Origin: Todiramphus chloris collaris | Lineage: Eukaryota; Chordata; Aves; Coraciiformes; Alcedinidae | Length of the DNA: 64,000 nucleotides | Reading direction: 5' to 3' | NCBI GenBank assembly: GCA_025345505.1 | Contig: JANVCC010000010.1 | Span: 45,023,738-45,087,737, forward strand | Shown: one piece after another, positions 37,601 to 52,300 of the stretch | Numbering within the stretch: position 1 is the stretch's first letter | Layout of the letters: each line of letters begins with the position of its first letter | Translations under genes and position numbers: made by a program | The notes under the pieces: model-generated | Told to the model about the DNA's origin: nothing | What the model saw: only the letters and a program-made list of their open reading frames with translations | Database searches by the model: none

Positions 37601-39487
37601 CTCCTTGCTTACAAGTGACTGAGTGGCTACTTACTGCTTTTGAAAATGTAGAGTATTCAGACACACACAGTCTTGTTGCTGGAAAACTTAATTAAAAAAC
37701 TTAATCCTGGTACTGTACTCACACTGCTGACAGATTTGATGGCTGTTAGAGCTTTTATTTCTTTGAAAGATATGTATACATCTTTGTTACTTATTGGACT
37801 GCAAGTCAACATTTATTATGGCTCAATATAACTATGTTTAAGTTCTTTATCACTGAAACTTGAAGTAGGAAATGAAATCAGGTAACATCGTGAATACCTG
37901 ATTTCAATAACAACAACAACAACAAAGTACAAGTTTCAAAGAAATCAGACAGAAATTAAAGCCATTTTCAGGCTTCTACAACTTCTAAAAACTTACAAAA
38001 AATACTGAATACACAGACACATAGACAAAATACACATGAAGGTTAGAAAACAAGACTACCATTGTCCTGAATCTGGTACAGGTATTTACTCCTGGGAAAA
38101 CTAAAAAAGAAATCATCAGACTCTGTAGAAACACCTTGAATGTGCTTTGTAAACAATAATAATAACTGCCGACATTATCATATAAGTAAGAATCTCAGTT
38201 TAAATTTATCTTTTTGGAAATATTACTTACGATTAGTATTTCAATTGAAATGGGAGTGTTCAACTTAGAATCCAGCAAATCAACCACAATACAGAACTTA
38301 AGATACCTGAGGATAAAACTTCTAAATAAGGGGGGCTTTTATCTAAGAATCTGTAAAAACTCAGACTAAAATGTAAGAAATAAATTGAGAAAGCCAACAC
38401 TCAGAAGAGATAAATTCTGACTTAATTTCATGTCTCAAAGCATGGAAGGAAAATAATGAGTGAGACAGAAAATTGCTGAAGGGGAAAGTTAAAGAGTAAT
38501 TGATGGGAGAGTTGTTTCCAGGAAATCTTTAGTTCTATGACCCAAAATGCTAATTTTTTAGCATTAAAGACAGCAAAAGAAAAAAAAATTCTTTATTTTT
38601 TTTTTCTTACTTGTTTCTAAAGGTTAGAAAAAATAAAATTTTTCATGTTTATAATGTAATTGTAGATCCTAACCATGTTGACTGCTCCTTTCTTTTGATC
38701 CTTCTTTAAGTTTAAAATGTCCTTTTCTTGAAATTCCTTTATAAAGTTCAAAATAAATATTTTTTTAGAAAAAAATATTGTAGAGACACATTGGAGATAG
38801 CATCAGATGGGGATGAGTTTGCAGTTTTGGGGTTTTTTTTTAATTTATTTTTTAACTTACAGGTATTGTCAGAAAATAGCTTTAGCTGTTTTCCAGACTG
38901 AATTAAAATGACAGGTGCTTAAAGCTGGTGTTTTCCTCCTTGAACCAGAGGTCATTTTTTATATTCTGATTCAGGGCCCAATAGGAAGAATATTTCTTTG
39001 AACTTTACTTTTATGGCAGTCCTACAAAAATTAAATCACTACTTGTGCTTTGTAAATTGAATAGTGTTATAAACATGTTATTCATACAATGTCTTGTTTT
39101 AAGATAAAATTGGGTCATTTAAAATATATATGTAAGGGTGAATGTGTATGTGTGTGTTTGTTAGGAGTCTTGATCCCTTAAATATTTTTTAAAATCTTAC
39201 ACATCAATAAAAAACAGATTTCTTTTTACGTTTACATATTTCCTGACCACTTTAAATCATGTTAAAACAGACATGCAGACAGAAAACAGAATTATATTAT
39301 TCAGATGCAATGAATGCTTTTAATCGCAACTTCTTGGCATCAATTCAGCAAAGTTGATGGCCTCCAAGACCATAAAATTATACCTAAATAAATGGAAAGA
39401 GTAGCTCAAATATATCAAGCAACAATATATATAGAATCTACATGAAGTTTTTTCAAACAGTAAATTAAGACATAAACATCCATGACC
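34618..39487. other. Unique AT-rich non-coding DNA
   Basis: Almost 5 kb without a recognised gene or element. A short (CAA)n run is at 37909-37925. Open frames are all under 95 codons and look random. Confidence 0.55.
37909..37925. repeat. (CAA)n trinucleotide repeat
   Basis: About five AAC/CAA units in a row, a short microsatellite. Confidence 0.8.
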
Positions 39488-39625
39488 TTTCTCTCATCCA
39501 CTAAGTGGATCATCTTGCCACAGAAGGAGATCAGGTTAGTTGAGCAGGACGTGACTTTCATAAACCCATGCTGACTGGGCCTGATCAACTGGTTGCCCCT
39601 TAAAAGACTGCATAAGGGATGCTTA
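39488..39625 (-). mobile_element. CR1 LINE internal fragment
   Basis: About 140 bases from inside CR1 ORF2 on the minus strand. It includes GAAGGAGATCAGGTTAGT, then TTCATAAACCCATGCTGACTG and GGGCCTGATCAACTGGTTG, which correspond to the fingers part of reverse transcriptase just before palm motif A. The 3' end of the element is absent. Since CR1 copies normally keep the 3' end, this piece must have been cut at both sides by deletion or rearrangement. Confidence 0.85.
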
Positions 39626-41614
39626 ATAAAGTGATAATTCCAGAAATAGTAAAATGATTTGTGAATAATCGCTTTTGTACCAGCAAACTTCTGGTTTACA
39701 ACACCATTTAATTTTTTTGTATTGGAACTTCAGAGGTAGCAACAAAAAACATCCAGAATAGATATTTAATGTAAGAAAGTCTACATCCAAAGTAGCCATT
39801 TCTTGCAATGACAAAACTTTTGAGCATCAAATGCCTTTACCAGTCACAGACTTCTTTTAATTTTCCACTGCTAGTACAAGTGATTGTTGTTCCTGCACAT
39901 AGTACTGTTTCAGCCTGCTGTGACCTAAACATAGGATGCTGAAGTAAAGTGGCAAGCTAGAAGATTTCTTCCTACAGTTTCAAACATCTTTGGATTCTCT
40001 AGGGAGATTTTCCTGAAGCCCCTAAAGCAAGCTTATGCTCAAACAGAAAGTACTTCTATTTGGTTTCCATTTTATCATACATTAAAGTGTCTACTGTTTG
40101 TTCCTTCTTGCAAAATATTTGCAGAACTTTTATGGTAAAGACATATAAGGTGGATTTAACAGTACCAGCCAAATTTCACACATCACTAGTAGATGGTATA
40201 AACATGAAAAAATGCTGCTACATTAAACAAGTTCATAACTAATTTCATATTTCACTTTGTGATTCAAAAAGTGAGGAAAACATGAACAAATTACTAGAGA
40301 GCAAATTGGACCTTCCCTCAGGCATCCCTAAATTATTTATCAGTCTCTTTGCGAAAAATTGTTTAAAGATCATTTACTCATTTAGAAGCTATTGCATGTA
40401 TTTTTGTTATTTAAGCAGCAAATATTAGATAGAGCTTGTGCTGGTGTAAGCAGAGCCATTTAGAATTTACATTTCATTCCTAAATAAATAGAGTTCTTTA
40501 GACACCATTTAAGCCAACATTAAGTATATATATTTAATTGCAAAGCATGCATATCTTTTTAACTCAGAATTATATTCTGATGCTAATTAATGCAAAAGAA
40601 AAAAGAAGAGGGGGAGCAGCAGATCAACTGTTTTTTCACAAGGTGAAAAAACAAGCAAGGACACATTAAACAAAAATGTACCATTCAATAAGCAACAGAG
40701 TGGAACATCACACAGGGGAAAAAAGACTTTCATGAAGAAATGCTCTTCAGAAGGAACAAATTACTTGATTAGAAGTGACCATTCATGCAATAACAGACAC
40801 CTGGAGTGAAAAAGAGTAAGATAAACTCAGCTACTGTATATCAAAGATACAGCATATGCACTATTTAAGTTAAGATAAATTATCTTCTGTCCCTGAAAGT
40901 GAAGATGAAATATTGTATTTAATGTTAGAAAACTTTAGAGTTCATAATGCAAGCTTAATGTGTTGCTTATGTACCACACATCCAGATGTATAAATAATAA
41001 TAACAAAATTTTCCTGATCTTGTGTTGTGAGAAAAGCATGAATTAATATTTGCGGTGAGTTTTCATTTTTATAATTTTTTTTTAAATGGTTTATTTGGTT
41101 TGTAAATCTGTTCAATACAACAAAAAATAGAATAAAGAACCAGCTTAATCACAAAAAAACCCATAAGATGAAATCTTTACACTGTTTAGGACTTGGATAT
41201 ATATACCCAAAAGGACATAAGATGCATCGCACCAAAACATATATTGAATTCACCTGATATTTACAGGTGAAATATGTCACTAAAGAAAAGACACTAGTCA
41301 ATCCTCCTATTTTTTTTTTTTTTTCTATTGTAAGCCTTGATTGATGTCAGTCCACCTTTAGTTAAATAAAGATGCTGATAATAGCAAAATCTTTCATGCC
41401 AGATACTTTCACATATTTTCCACCCTTTTGTGTCAGGTTGATTATTATGTTCTTTTTTTCATGAACTGTTTTTCCCTATCTTTTTCAAATACCCCATGGT
41501 CATAACCTCCTGTAATAACAGTAGGAGCTGCAGAGTCCTAAATCCAGGAAAACAGTGGGGTTGTTCAAATGGATAATTTCTGAGACACAAACTTAGTACT
41601 TGTCTTTCTGGCTT

Positions 41615-41636
41615 CGTTGTTGTTGTTGTTGTTTTT
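41615..41636. repeat. (GTT)n trinucleotide repeat
   Basis: About six GTT units followed by a T run, a short microsatellite. Confidence 0.8.
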
Positions 41637-41755
41637 AAACAGACCCATTTATACAGAGAAGGGATTGGCAAAAAATAAATCAAGCTGGAAATAGTATGAA
41701 AAAACACTGGACACTGTTACCATATATGAAGACAAACTGCAGGTATGTGTCAGGT

Positions 41756-41779
41756 AAAAAAAAAATATATATATATATA
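41756..41779. repeat. A run followed by (TA)n
   Basis: An A10 run leads into about seven TA units. A similar A-then-AT arrangement occurs at 42160-42187. Both are simple microsatellites. Confidence 0.75.
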
Positions 41780-42981
41780 GTCAGGACACAGTAAAACTCC
41801 AGTGAAACCTGCTTTATCCATTAGAAACAGCAGAGTAAGGGAGATAATACCTTCTTCTGATCCTTAATTTTTTTTTTTTTAAGATTACATAGACATTCAT
41901 CTACCCTTTTAATATTACTATATATTAAACACATGATCTGTGTAAATAATTTTATATTATGCTCTTTTTCCACATAAAAGGGATCACACACTGTATAATT
42001 AATCTATAGCAATATTTTTCCATAGTGTAATAGTTGGAAAATAAGTGATATTTCAAGACAAAACAATCCCAGCTAGAGTCAAAATCTGAAAGCAGTCTCT
42101 CTCTGTAAAACTTTTCAATGTGAGATTTTCCTTGTCCAAATATGAAATAATGAGAGTCAAAAAAAAAAACCAAAATATATATATATGCTAAGTTTGCAAT
42201 TCTGAAGCCATTAGTCTCATATAATTTCAATATATTAAAGTCATAAGAGTCAAGTCAAGAGTTCTATTATTCTATCAGCGTAGAGGCATTTTTCTAACAA
42301 TAAATGAATGTAAGTACTCCACAAGCTGTTTTATCATAAGAGAAGAGCGTGGCTCCATTCTTAATTCTATTTTACACATATTAGGTGTTGTTCTATTCTT
42401 CATAAGTTCCCTTTATTCATATACACTTCAATAATTCCCTTCTGGATTTATGCTGGTGTTGGGGGGAGGGGGGGAAGAAACAGTTCAGTAACTCTTACAT
42501 GCATTAAAACGTTCTGTGAAAAAATCAGTAATTTTACAAAATTTTTACAATGAAAGAAAAAAATGTTACTTTAAAAATGCATATATACAAATATTAAAAG
42601 CTCGTTAGTCAATTTTTATATAATATATCTAAAGTAGATGTGAAACTAGAAGATAGAGCTAGCCCAAGATGAATCTGCAGCATAAGATTAAGCTGAGATT
42701 TAACTCTGAAAGCTTTCTGTATCTTCTGTGACTGTGTTTTTCAGTCTAATTTGTGCACAATAATAAGAAACTTTCCTGTGGAAATTAATTCTCTTAAAGA
42801 TCAACTTGTCTAAATGACATTAGAATAGCAATCTTTGAAGGAAGAGTTTTTTCCTCACATTTGTACTGATAAGAAAAAACTAGATCAAGAGCTGTTCTCT
42901 GTGCTTCCTTGCAAGTGGCATGGTCTGTTCATATCCACTCCATTTACCATTTGCTCTGAGGGCTCATATGAGTTCAGTATG

Positions 42982-43857
42982 ATCACAGAATGGTTGGGTT
43001 GGAAAGGATCCTCAAAGTTCACCAAGTCTAACCCACTTGTCATAGTGAGGGACATATTTCAGTAGATCAGCTTGATCAAAGCCCCATCCAACCTGGCCAT
43101 GAACACTTCCAGGGACGGGGCGTCAACAACTTCTCTGCAAAACCAGTCAGTGACCCATCATGCTCGTATTAAAAAATTTCTTCCTTAGATCCAATCTAAA
43201 TCTTCCCTGTTTCAGTTTAAAACTGTTTCCCCTTGTCCTGTCACTACAGGCCTTGGTAAACAGTCTTTATCTTCCTTGTAAGTATTCTTTATATATTGAA
43301 AGGCCACAAAAAGGTCTTCCCAGAGTCTTTTCTTCTGCAGGCTGAATAACCCCAACTCTCTGTCTTTCCTCACAGGAGAGGTGTTCAAGCCCGCTGATAA
43401 TTTTTGTTGCCCTCTTTGGCGCTCTCTCTAATAGATCCATGTCTTTCTTGTACTGGGGACTCCAGAGCTGGATGCAGTACTCTAGGTGAGGTCTCACACA
43501 AGGAGAGAAGAGGAGAGGAATTAACTCCTTCAGTCTGCTGGCAACAGTTCTTTTTGTGCAGCCCAGGGTATAGTTGGCTTTCTGGGCTGTGAGCGCATGT
43601 TTCTGGGTTATGTTTGATTTTTCAGCAACCAATACCCACAGGTCCTCTTTGGCAGGGCTGTTCTCAATCAGTTCATTGCTCAGCTTATATCCAAATAGGG
43701 AATTGGCCTGACCCAGGTGGAGGGCCTTGCACTTGACCTTGTTGAACTTCATGAGGTTTGCGTGGGACAATTTCTCAAGCCTATCAACGGCCCTCTGGAT
43801 GACATGCTTTCCCTCAAGCATTTCAACTGCACCACTTAGCTTGGTGTCATCAGCTTC
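42982..43857 (-). mobile_element. CR1 LINE fragment, RT palm to 3' end
   Basis: A minus-strand CR1 of about 880 bases, 3' end at 42982 (ATCACAGAATGGTTGGG) and truncated 5' end near 43857. A frame from 43896 to 43267 (minus) reads the palm catalytic block EADDTKLSGAVEMLEG, then [34 protein letters not shown] and LEHLSCEERQR, the standard C-terminal order of CR1 ORF2. It keeps the DD pair but lacks everything upstream, and its frame shifts after LEHLSCEERQR. The final part of the 3' end (FRDRALVQSL-like region and 3' consensus) matches the piece at 33655. Confidence 0.95.
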
Positions 43858-46800
43858 ATGATACACCTGTTGCCCTGAGATATGGTGTTTGTTCATTTGT
43901 TTGTTTTCAGATTAATGTCTCTAATGTTTAAGTTACATGGTGTTTCCATAGTGTGAGATGAAATGTGGGGTTTGTGTGCCCAGGTTTGTGACTCACTGTA
44001 AAAACAGAGTGAACATGATTGCTGAGATAAAGCAGCATTAAGGTGGAGTCAAAAAGTGTCTTCTGAGAGTGTTTTCTGCCACTCCTTCTGAACACCTCAA
44101 GGTCAATTGTCCCAGAGATTCCTACCTGATATAGGTGAAAATCATGAAAGGATGTATTAACAGTTAAGCAATGGACAATCTGTGATCCAATGCTTGAGCT
44201 TCCTCCCTCCCCTCTTTTATTCGTCAGTAAAGATTAGGAAGAAGGTGCAATGCCTAGATCTGCCTTTAAAACGTATGAAGGATGAAGGCACATGACCTAA
44301 CTTCAGGCACTTAGTCAGGTATCTTCTCGACTCAGCAGAGAAAGCAATCACTCCCTTCATGACAATTACAAGCAGGAGCATCTTTTGCATCACTAGTTAC
44401 AGAAAAAACATAAGATTAGGCTTCTGGCATCTAATTTTCTTAGATGATGTGACTGTTAAAAACTTGATCTTCCCCTCTTCTATAAATCCTGAACAGAAAT
44501 GGTAAAAGGCAAGTTTTATTTAGTATTCTTATTTGTTTATTTTAAAGAAATCAGTTAAAAAACAAGGACTGATACAAAATAGATGAAGGAAGAACAGAAA
44601 GCAAAACAAAGGAGAAAACGAAAAACACGTTTAGTGAGAAGACATACTGCTCAGGGAAATAATTTTTTGTGCAAGTGGAGAAAACCTAAAATTTACCAAG
44701 TATTCTCATTTCCAGGGGCTGATGCTTATAAATGTGAAAAGCTAAAGGACTGATGATCACTTTGATAGATAAAGAGTAAAGGAATTTTTAATGAACATAC
44801 CTGTCATTATGATTATTTAAAAGATAATCAAGAACATAAGCTAAGCATAAGCATATTCATAAGTCTCCTTTTCATGCATGTTATTATATAGCAAAATCAA
44901 CTCTTAGGAGTTAACATATAGAAAAAATACATTGCATAAATGTGAAATTAAGTCCCAATTCTGCAGACATAAAGTGCATATCTTCAAGGCCTTATTTACT
45001 GAAGATGTCTTTATTGAAGATTTTCCTTATATGGTTCAGGACAGTTGTTACAGTGCAGCCTGTCGTATAATAAAGCATATCCATCTTTACACAGAAACAC
45101 TTTGTAAAGTCTGTTGTCAGTATATAACGAGAGAAAACCCTTCTGCCTGCACTATAGCTTGCTGCATTCTATTGTAGTTATGGAGTCTTATCAAACTTTC
45201 ACCATGAGCTATGTTTACTGAGTACAGTCAAGGACCATGTCCTGATATGCAACCTGGTAACTACCTGTTTTAAAACAATGCATTTCATTTGATATTTCAA
45301 TGAACTAATAATTTGAGTGCTACCACATAATGTATTTTCAAGCAGTTATCTCATCATGATTGTCTCAAGGATACGTTGTGATGGATAACAGCAAGAGGCC
45401 CCCATCTCACGCAAGATTCATTTTCAAAACTGAGCACCATTTACAGGCAAAGCATGGGAAAATTCCCTTGATGAAGAACCAGGGTTCTGTCTTTTCCACC
45501 AGCCTTGTGAGCTCTGTCTTTAAGACATGGTTTCTTTCTTCTACCTGTTTAGAAGATACCTGAAACTAGTGATCTGCTGGAAGCTTTGGCTGATTCTTTT
45601 GAGACAGATAATTTAATATTTGCAATTTTCTGTAGCTGTTCATTGATATTGATAATACTCATTATTAACACAGTAGCCCCTAGCTACTAAATGGTGTTTG
45701 GGTAAAATATCCTTGCTTACCATGGCTAAGATAATTACAAAGACAGCTTCTAAAATACTTTTGTCAATTTGTCAGGAACAGATTTTTACTTAAATGATAC
45801 ACTTTACTGCTGTATACACATTACATTGAACAAGCTAATGAGGGTGGATTTGATATTTTGCTTCAAAAAAATGATTTATCTCACATCAGAGTTGGGTCTG
45901 GATTCTATGAGAATTATAATTATGCTCCTCTGATAGATTTGTGCGTTTTTTCCCTTTTTAAGAGAAATACTGAAAATGTTTGACTTTAGACATCAACTAT
46001 TTATCAATTTGAATATGATTAACTTTCTCCTCTCTCCTTCTTCAAGAATAGACTTATTTATATTTTTTTATTACCTGATTTTATGTTCATTTGTCATTCA
46101 AGAACAGTTAAAATATTGACCAGACTGCATTTTAGTGTTTTTGAGATCGTAGGCTCGACTGTTAATGTAAATAAATAAAATCACTTTTGCTTTAAAATAA
46201 AAGCACATTTCCATCCTTTAAAATCTTACACTGAGATTTTCTACAATGTTTCATTATTAGTCCCTGCATATTTGTCAACATGCCTGTTTCTAACAAAAAC
46301 CATTTCTCTTGTCTTCTTCTGTCACAACCTCTCTTTGTCTACAGTCCTGTATTGTTCTTTGCTATACTGACTCTGCATGGAAGCATGAGTCATTATGAGT
46401 CAGTCCTAGGTATCTGCATTTTGAGTACTATAATAACTTTTTGGAACCCAAATAGTAAGTCTGAATCTATTGCTAGATTAAAAAAAAATATCATTTCCCC
46501 TCAAAAAGATGTTTCATGTATTTATAGGTGTACTACTCTAAAGGGTACAGGACTGTGATCTTCCTGCCTGCTCAAGATTTGCCGCTCAAATTCAAATTTC
46601 AAAAGAAGCACAAAATCAATAAACTAATTTCCAACCTTCCTGTCATGTGAACTTCTTGAGAAATCAATCCAGATCAATTAGGAGAGAAAGAACTATGCAT
46701 AGAAAGACTAAAAAAATAATACATATGGACATGAACAATTTTCAGATAACAGGAAATTCAGTAATTCTTACTAGGTCAATAAAATCACTGTTGTCCTTTT

Positions 46801-47465
46801 AAGCAATGTTGAGTTCCACTAGATGATCACAGCCAAAAATAACAATATGGAAAATAGGGGATTTGGCAGTACTCCAGTGGTCAGGAGGAAATATAAGGGA
46901 GGCAAAATAGTGTAGATGAGGTTTTTGGCCTGATTTTGATAAATGCCTTTACAGGTTTACCAATTTACACAAACTGAACAACTGCTCTGAACCCTACCCA
47001 CCTTATAATTCCTTTATAATAATCAAACAAAACATAGCAGTATCTTTTGAAAATCATGTTTTTTCACAGTTTTAATTAATACAGGGAAAAGATTTTCTGT
47101 GATAATAGGTGTTGTAAATAATTACTCTTTCCTTTGTTATGCATTGCTCAAATCTCTATCTCATAATTATTCTACTGCTGCTAACATGCAAGCTAGGACT
47201 ACTGGAAAAAAAAAAAAAACAAAAACCCCAAAAATTAAATAAAAGTGTATTTCCTTTTTCTAGACTCTAAAGTCTTAGTCTTATTAAATACTGCATCTGT
47301 GTGATCACAGAAGCTTCTTAAAGCCCTGAATTTCTATAAATATAATGGATATTCTCAGATAGGTTTCTTTTTCAAATGTTGTCACCGAATGCAGAAAGAG
47401 TAGTTTACAGCAAATGCAAAACAACAAGACATTGCAGGGATAAAACCAAGCCAAACCAGAAATTA

Positions 47466-47487
47466 AATAAATAAATAAATAAATAAA
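47466..47487. repeat. (AAAT)n tetranucleotide repeat
   Basis: About five AAAT units followed by AAAAC and AACC steps to about 47530, a microsatellite with a decayed flank. Confidence 0.8.
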
Positions 47488-49270
47488 ACAAAACAAACCA
47501 AACACACAAACAAAACCAAAAGCAAAAGCAAAACCAAACCACAGTAGACTATTTAAAACAATCACTCTGAAAAAAAGTTTGTATTTGGAACTTTTAGGAA
47601 ATAACTATGCAAGTTTCTGAACTGAACTCTCTACTGTGCAGCAATAGATAAGAATTAAATTGGTATTAAAACTACACCAAAACTTAAGAACCATGATAAA
47701 CAGAATGCCTGGTAAAAGGTTGCACTTGATTGCAGGGGAAAAAAACGTAACCGTAACCTGTGCACAGATCCTGTTTTATGTTAGTAGGCCCCTAAACTGT
47801 TGTGGGATCCTTCTGGAGAGGGGAATACTGCAGAGCATGAAAAGATGTGAAGTATTTCTAAAGTATTTCTATGCTAAACGGCTTGCAAGGTCCTCCTACA
47901 CTGTAACCTGAAAAGTGTAATTATACACCACTGATTTTTAAATCACTTTTTAAAACCATGAGTGTAGTCTACAGAATACCTCACTGAGTTTTTCTGATAT
48001 GTAAGATTTTCTCCAGAAAAATGAAAAGTAGGATTATTCTTTTCTTTCCCATGAGATGACTAAACAGAATCAGAACTTTGGCTATGTAAGATCAGTTAGG
48101 AAATTCTTTAGAAACCTTATTGGGAATCTTCTGACTCTTAATCCAGAGTGAGGTGTGAGAGGTCATGAAGTCATCATTCAACTGACATATAGAGCAGTTT
48201 GAATAAGGACCAAAAAGGAATTAATAATAAGAAATATGTGAAAACTGAAATCGTAATTTCACTTGTTGGTAGCAAATCAAAATTTTGACAGAAAATATTT
48301 AGACAAGACCAGTCACTGTCAGCTGATGTTAACTCTTCTTCCTTACAGGATTTCTACTTGAAATATAACTTTATTGTTTTCATTTTCTTTTCAAAGGATT
48401 TCTAAAATCCAGTCCTGAGTCACTCACTAAATTCGGAGATTCAGAGTACTATGTGTGCCTTGCTTGATTCTCCAGATCTGATTTCAAATACTTATTTTAA
48501 TTATGGTATCAATACAAATTGCTTTAATTTTTATTAATGAGGCAGTGACAAATTATTCTACAACTGCTTCATAATTTCAAAAACTTTGTAGTTGCCAGAA
48601 TCTCAGCTGCTTTTAATAGTTCCTTTTAGAAAAATATGTTTTCCTTTCTCATTTTCTTAAAACATGAACAGGTACTGCCAGGGACATGCCTGCACTAACT
48701 TTATTCTGGTATGAGAAAGCAGGAAACTATAGCAGAAATCCTCTACATTCCTTGGAAATATTGATAGTTCTAGTGACTTTCTAATGATAACAGTAAAATC
48801 TGACCAAAATTAATATTCTGCTTCATATGTTCCTCTTATACACTAATACAAGAAGACTGATTAATGATAGCTACTGCTTCAGAAGTTAAAATACAGCAGA
48901 AGTGTACCCAGGAAAGTATTATTGACTATATTTGTTTAGTAGTGCATTCGTTTAAAAGATGTGTGGTTAGCTTTTGTAGGATATGGACTTCACATATCTC
49001 ATGTCTGGCCACATCCCTCATTCTACCTCATCTCCATGACAGGAAATATACAGGTGCACATCACTCTGCACATTTCAGTAGTAAGCACCATTAAGCATCA
49101 GGTTCTTAAAGGATGTCCAACCTTTGCCAAGGCACTGAGTGCAGACAACAGTCCCCCTGGGTGTTTCTGCATATGTTCATCAGTTTCACAGTATATTAGG
49201 GATCAAACTGATAATTCAGAAGACTAGAAGACTAGAAGATAAACCAAATGTGGATATTTGCTTTATCCTT

Positions 49271-49311
49271 AAAAAAAAAAAAAAAGAAAAAGAAAAAGAA
49301 AGGGGGGGGGA
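49271..49311. repeat. A-rich tract with (AAAAAG)n and a G9 run
   Basis: An A14 run, several AAAAAG units and then nine consecutive guanines. All-purine low-complexity sequence, probably length-variable. Confidence 0.8.
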
Positions 49312-52300
49312 GAATGAAGAAATGAAAGGAGAAATAAGTATTTTATGCCAAGTACAATTGTATGTTGCATTTTTTTCACATGCAGAAGTCAGTCAACATA
49401 ATATGATAAAGAAAATCTAAAATGTATCATGACTTCTTTGCTATGCTACTACAGATATACAGTACACCATCTGATAATCTTTCTCTTCAATGTGAATCCA
49501 TCTTGGTATTTTGTCACAGAATAGAATTTTCTTTTGTAAAACAAGTAACATACAATAACTTCACTGATTCAGTTATCAGTCTTCTCCTAGATAAACTGTG
49601 TGTTCTGTGTGAACACAGTGGTAAAAATGAAGGCTAAATTCTATTAATATGATATATGAAAGTAAAAAATTGTTTGGGGAAGAAAAAAACCAATTTATTC
49701 TTTAAAAGTGTAAAATATATCTTTGCTATTTGCTTCATCAGAAGAAACATAAAAAATACTGAAAAAAGAAGTTGGCCATATAAAAATAATTTTTAAAGAT
49801 AAGAAATCCAAACATATTGGTGTTTGCCCTGTTTTAAAATACCAGCATTCATTCGTTCATATTTTGCAGGAAACATTAATAAATGGCTGCGTGTTTTAAA
49901 AAGAAGTGAGAGGAGAGGCTAGAAGAGAAATAGACAAAAAAGGAATCAGCTGGAATATGTAAATTTCAGACAGTAACTAAATACTTTGTAAATTTAAAGA
50001 ATTTATAATTAATTTCCATAGTTGATAGAAGAAATAGATGCTTGCTTCAAATCTGTTTAAACAAAAATATACTCAAATTCCTTCCAGATATTGTTTTCTT
50101 TTTTTCTTCAACTTCTTGAGGTTTCTGTTTCATTTTTTTTAAATTAATATTTTTATGCAGAAAATTTTAGCTAGGTGTAACACTACCTGAATGATTACTC
50201 AGAACTCAAATAAAAACCTTTGTTAAGATCTGTTTGAAAATCAGAAATGTAGTATAAAGGAGAGAAATAGCAACAGATTGAAAAAGATGGGGAAAGAAAA
50301 CCTGAAGATAATGACTTAACATTCTAACTGCATGCTGATGAATGATTTGGAACATTATCACCATAACTGGCTATCAAACTAATACGATCCATGAAGTCAA
50401 GCACAATGATGCTTTCTTGGCTAGTCAGGTTCTTCCTTTCATACCTTCTATCTTTAGTCCATTGTTAAGCAAAATATTGAGGCACATAATTATAGCAAAG
50501 GAGCTGCTAACCTAATTTATAAGAGGCTTCTGAATGAAATTCAAAGAACCTGGTTTTGTTATTTTATTTTATTTGTATTTATCCCTTTAACTATTATGAA
50601 CTGATTTTACAGATGACAGTATAAAAGGAAATGGTCTACAATCTCTTTTTCTTTACTTTCATGTTCATGACCTTACAGCCTGCTAGCTATACAGGAGTCC
50701 TTTTCACCTGTGTGTATTACTCTAACCTTTCACACATCACTCCTTTTCAAGAGTCCCAAATGAACAGGACATATAATGGCAATCTTTTATATTATCATTC
50801 TTGTAATCTCTTTTCAGTTTCTGTTATTCAGTATTATTATAGTATGTGTCTAGATGGTGTACAGGAAACCGACCATCATTAGATAATTTTAAAAGCTTGC
50901 TATTTTAGTTTTTCTTTCTGTCAAATTTCACTTGAAAAACTCATACTTCTGACTTTCCCCTGGCAAGGAACCAATATTTAGAACAATCTTTTTAATCGGT
51001 GTCAGGGAAACCATGAAATCCTAGATTTGGATTTTTTAGTTAGAGAGTTCATTTCACATATTCCAGATACTTCAAAGTGTGAAATTAAAATCTGTTCTTC
51101 AGCACTTTTTTACAGCCAGAATATATTAAAAACAGGTAACATCACAGAGTTATCTACAATTTAATGTGAGAACAGCTCTGTTGAGAAGGATATAACAGTC
51201 TAGTCTTGTTTCAAATATTTGTTTCAACATTTCTACATCATATTACATTGTATTCACTACAGGGAATTAAACAATTTAATCTTGTGAAAATGATAAAATA
51301 ATATATACCAGAATGGAAAAAAATATTATACTTAGCAAACAAGAAGTGGTGTCATTCTTAAGAAACAATAGCACTGGAAAGATCTTGCAGTGAAACAATG
51401 GGATATATCTGATTACCAGGGGCCTCAACAGGAACATATCTCAAAGGAATTTGTGGAATCTGTGCTTTCATCTAGTTACAGAAATATCAATGCTACATGT
51501 ATTTAGGTAAAGCAGATCAACTCCTGTCTACAGATCCAGGAATCTTGGAAAAAAAATATTCCTGTGGATCTAAATATTCTATCTAGCAATTATATATAGC
51601 TTAGTTTTCAGAAATGTTTGAATACCACAGATTTTGCTATTTCTACAGAAATTGTAGTTGTTCACAACGTGGAAAATTCTGTGTGTGAAGGCCGAAAGAA
51701 TGGATAACAACAGTGAAAGTAAAAGACATAAGGGAAAAGAGATAAAAAAAAGCCTGCAACATATAATTGAGCCATTTACCGAGAAAATGTATCATAATAC
51801 ATTGAAAAGTCTTTGACATACTTTATGTTAAAATTTAAATTCTTCTATCTGTTTATTTCACCAGGTTTGGTTTTTTGGTTTTTTTTTTTTTGTCAAGAGA
51901 AAGCCAAAAATATGGACTACTTTAGATTCAAGACTTTGCTTTAATCTAAAGTTAGAGACAGACTTCTCAATATTCAAGCAATAGATAAAAGAAACATAAA
52001 CGTAACTTGCATTTTCTTGTACATAGCAAAAGCATTTGCCTGTCAGTGCAGTTAGTCTCAAAAAGTTCTGAAAATACACTGATCCAACATTTGTCAAATC
52101 CAAATCATAATGGTATTTCTCAAGATCATCAAGGCATTTCAGGAGTATTGGCTACCTACATCCATATGAACCACAATTGTTTAAAACCTTAAGAGATATC
52201 AGTCCTGCACTTGGATCTAAGCAGTTTGATCTTTCTTGAGTAGCACTGAACAAAGAGTCTATAAATGATAATTTTGCCTATGTTTGTGATGGGATTATGA

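Larger units (their letters stand above)
39626..42981. other. Unique AT-rich non-coding DNA
   Basis: No gene or element was recognised. Simple repeats lie at 41615-41636 (GTT)n and 41756-41779 (A run then TA). A G-rich GGGGGGAGGGGGGG stretch lies near 42460-42475. Confidence 0.55.

Noticed and set aside
43930-44370. Less AT-rich block that might be a solo LTR
   Set aside because: No clear TG...CA ends, no second copy and no target-site duplication seen. Left as unassigned.
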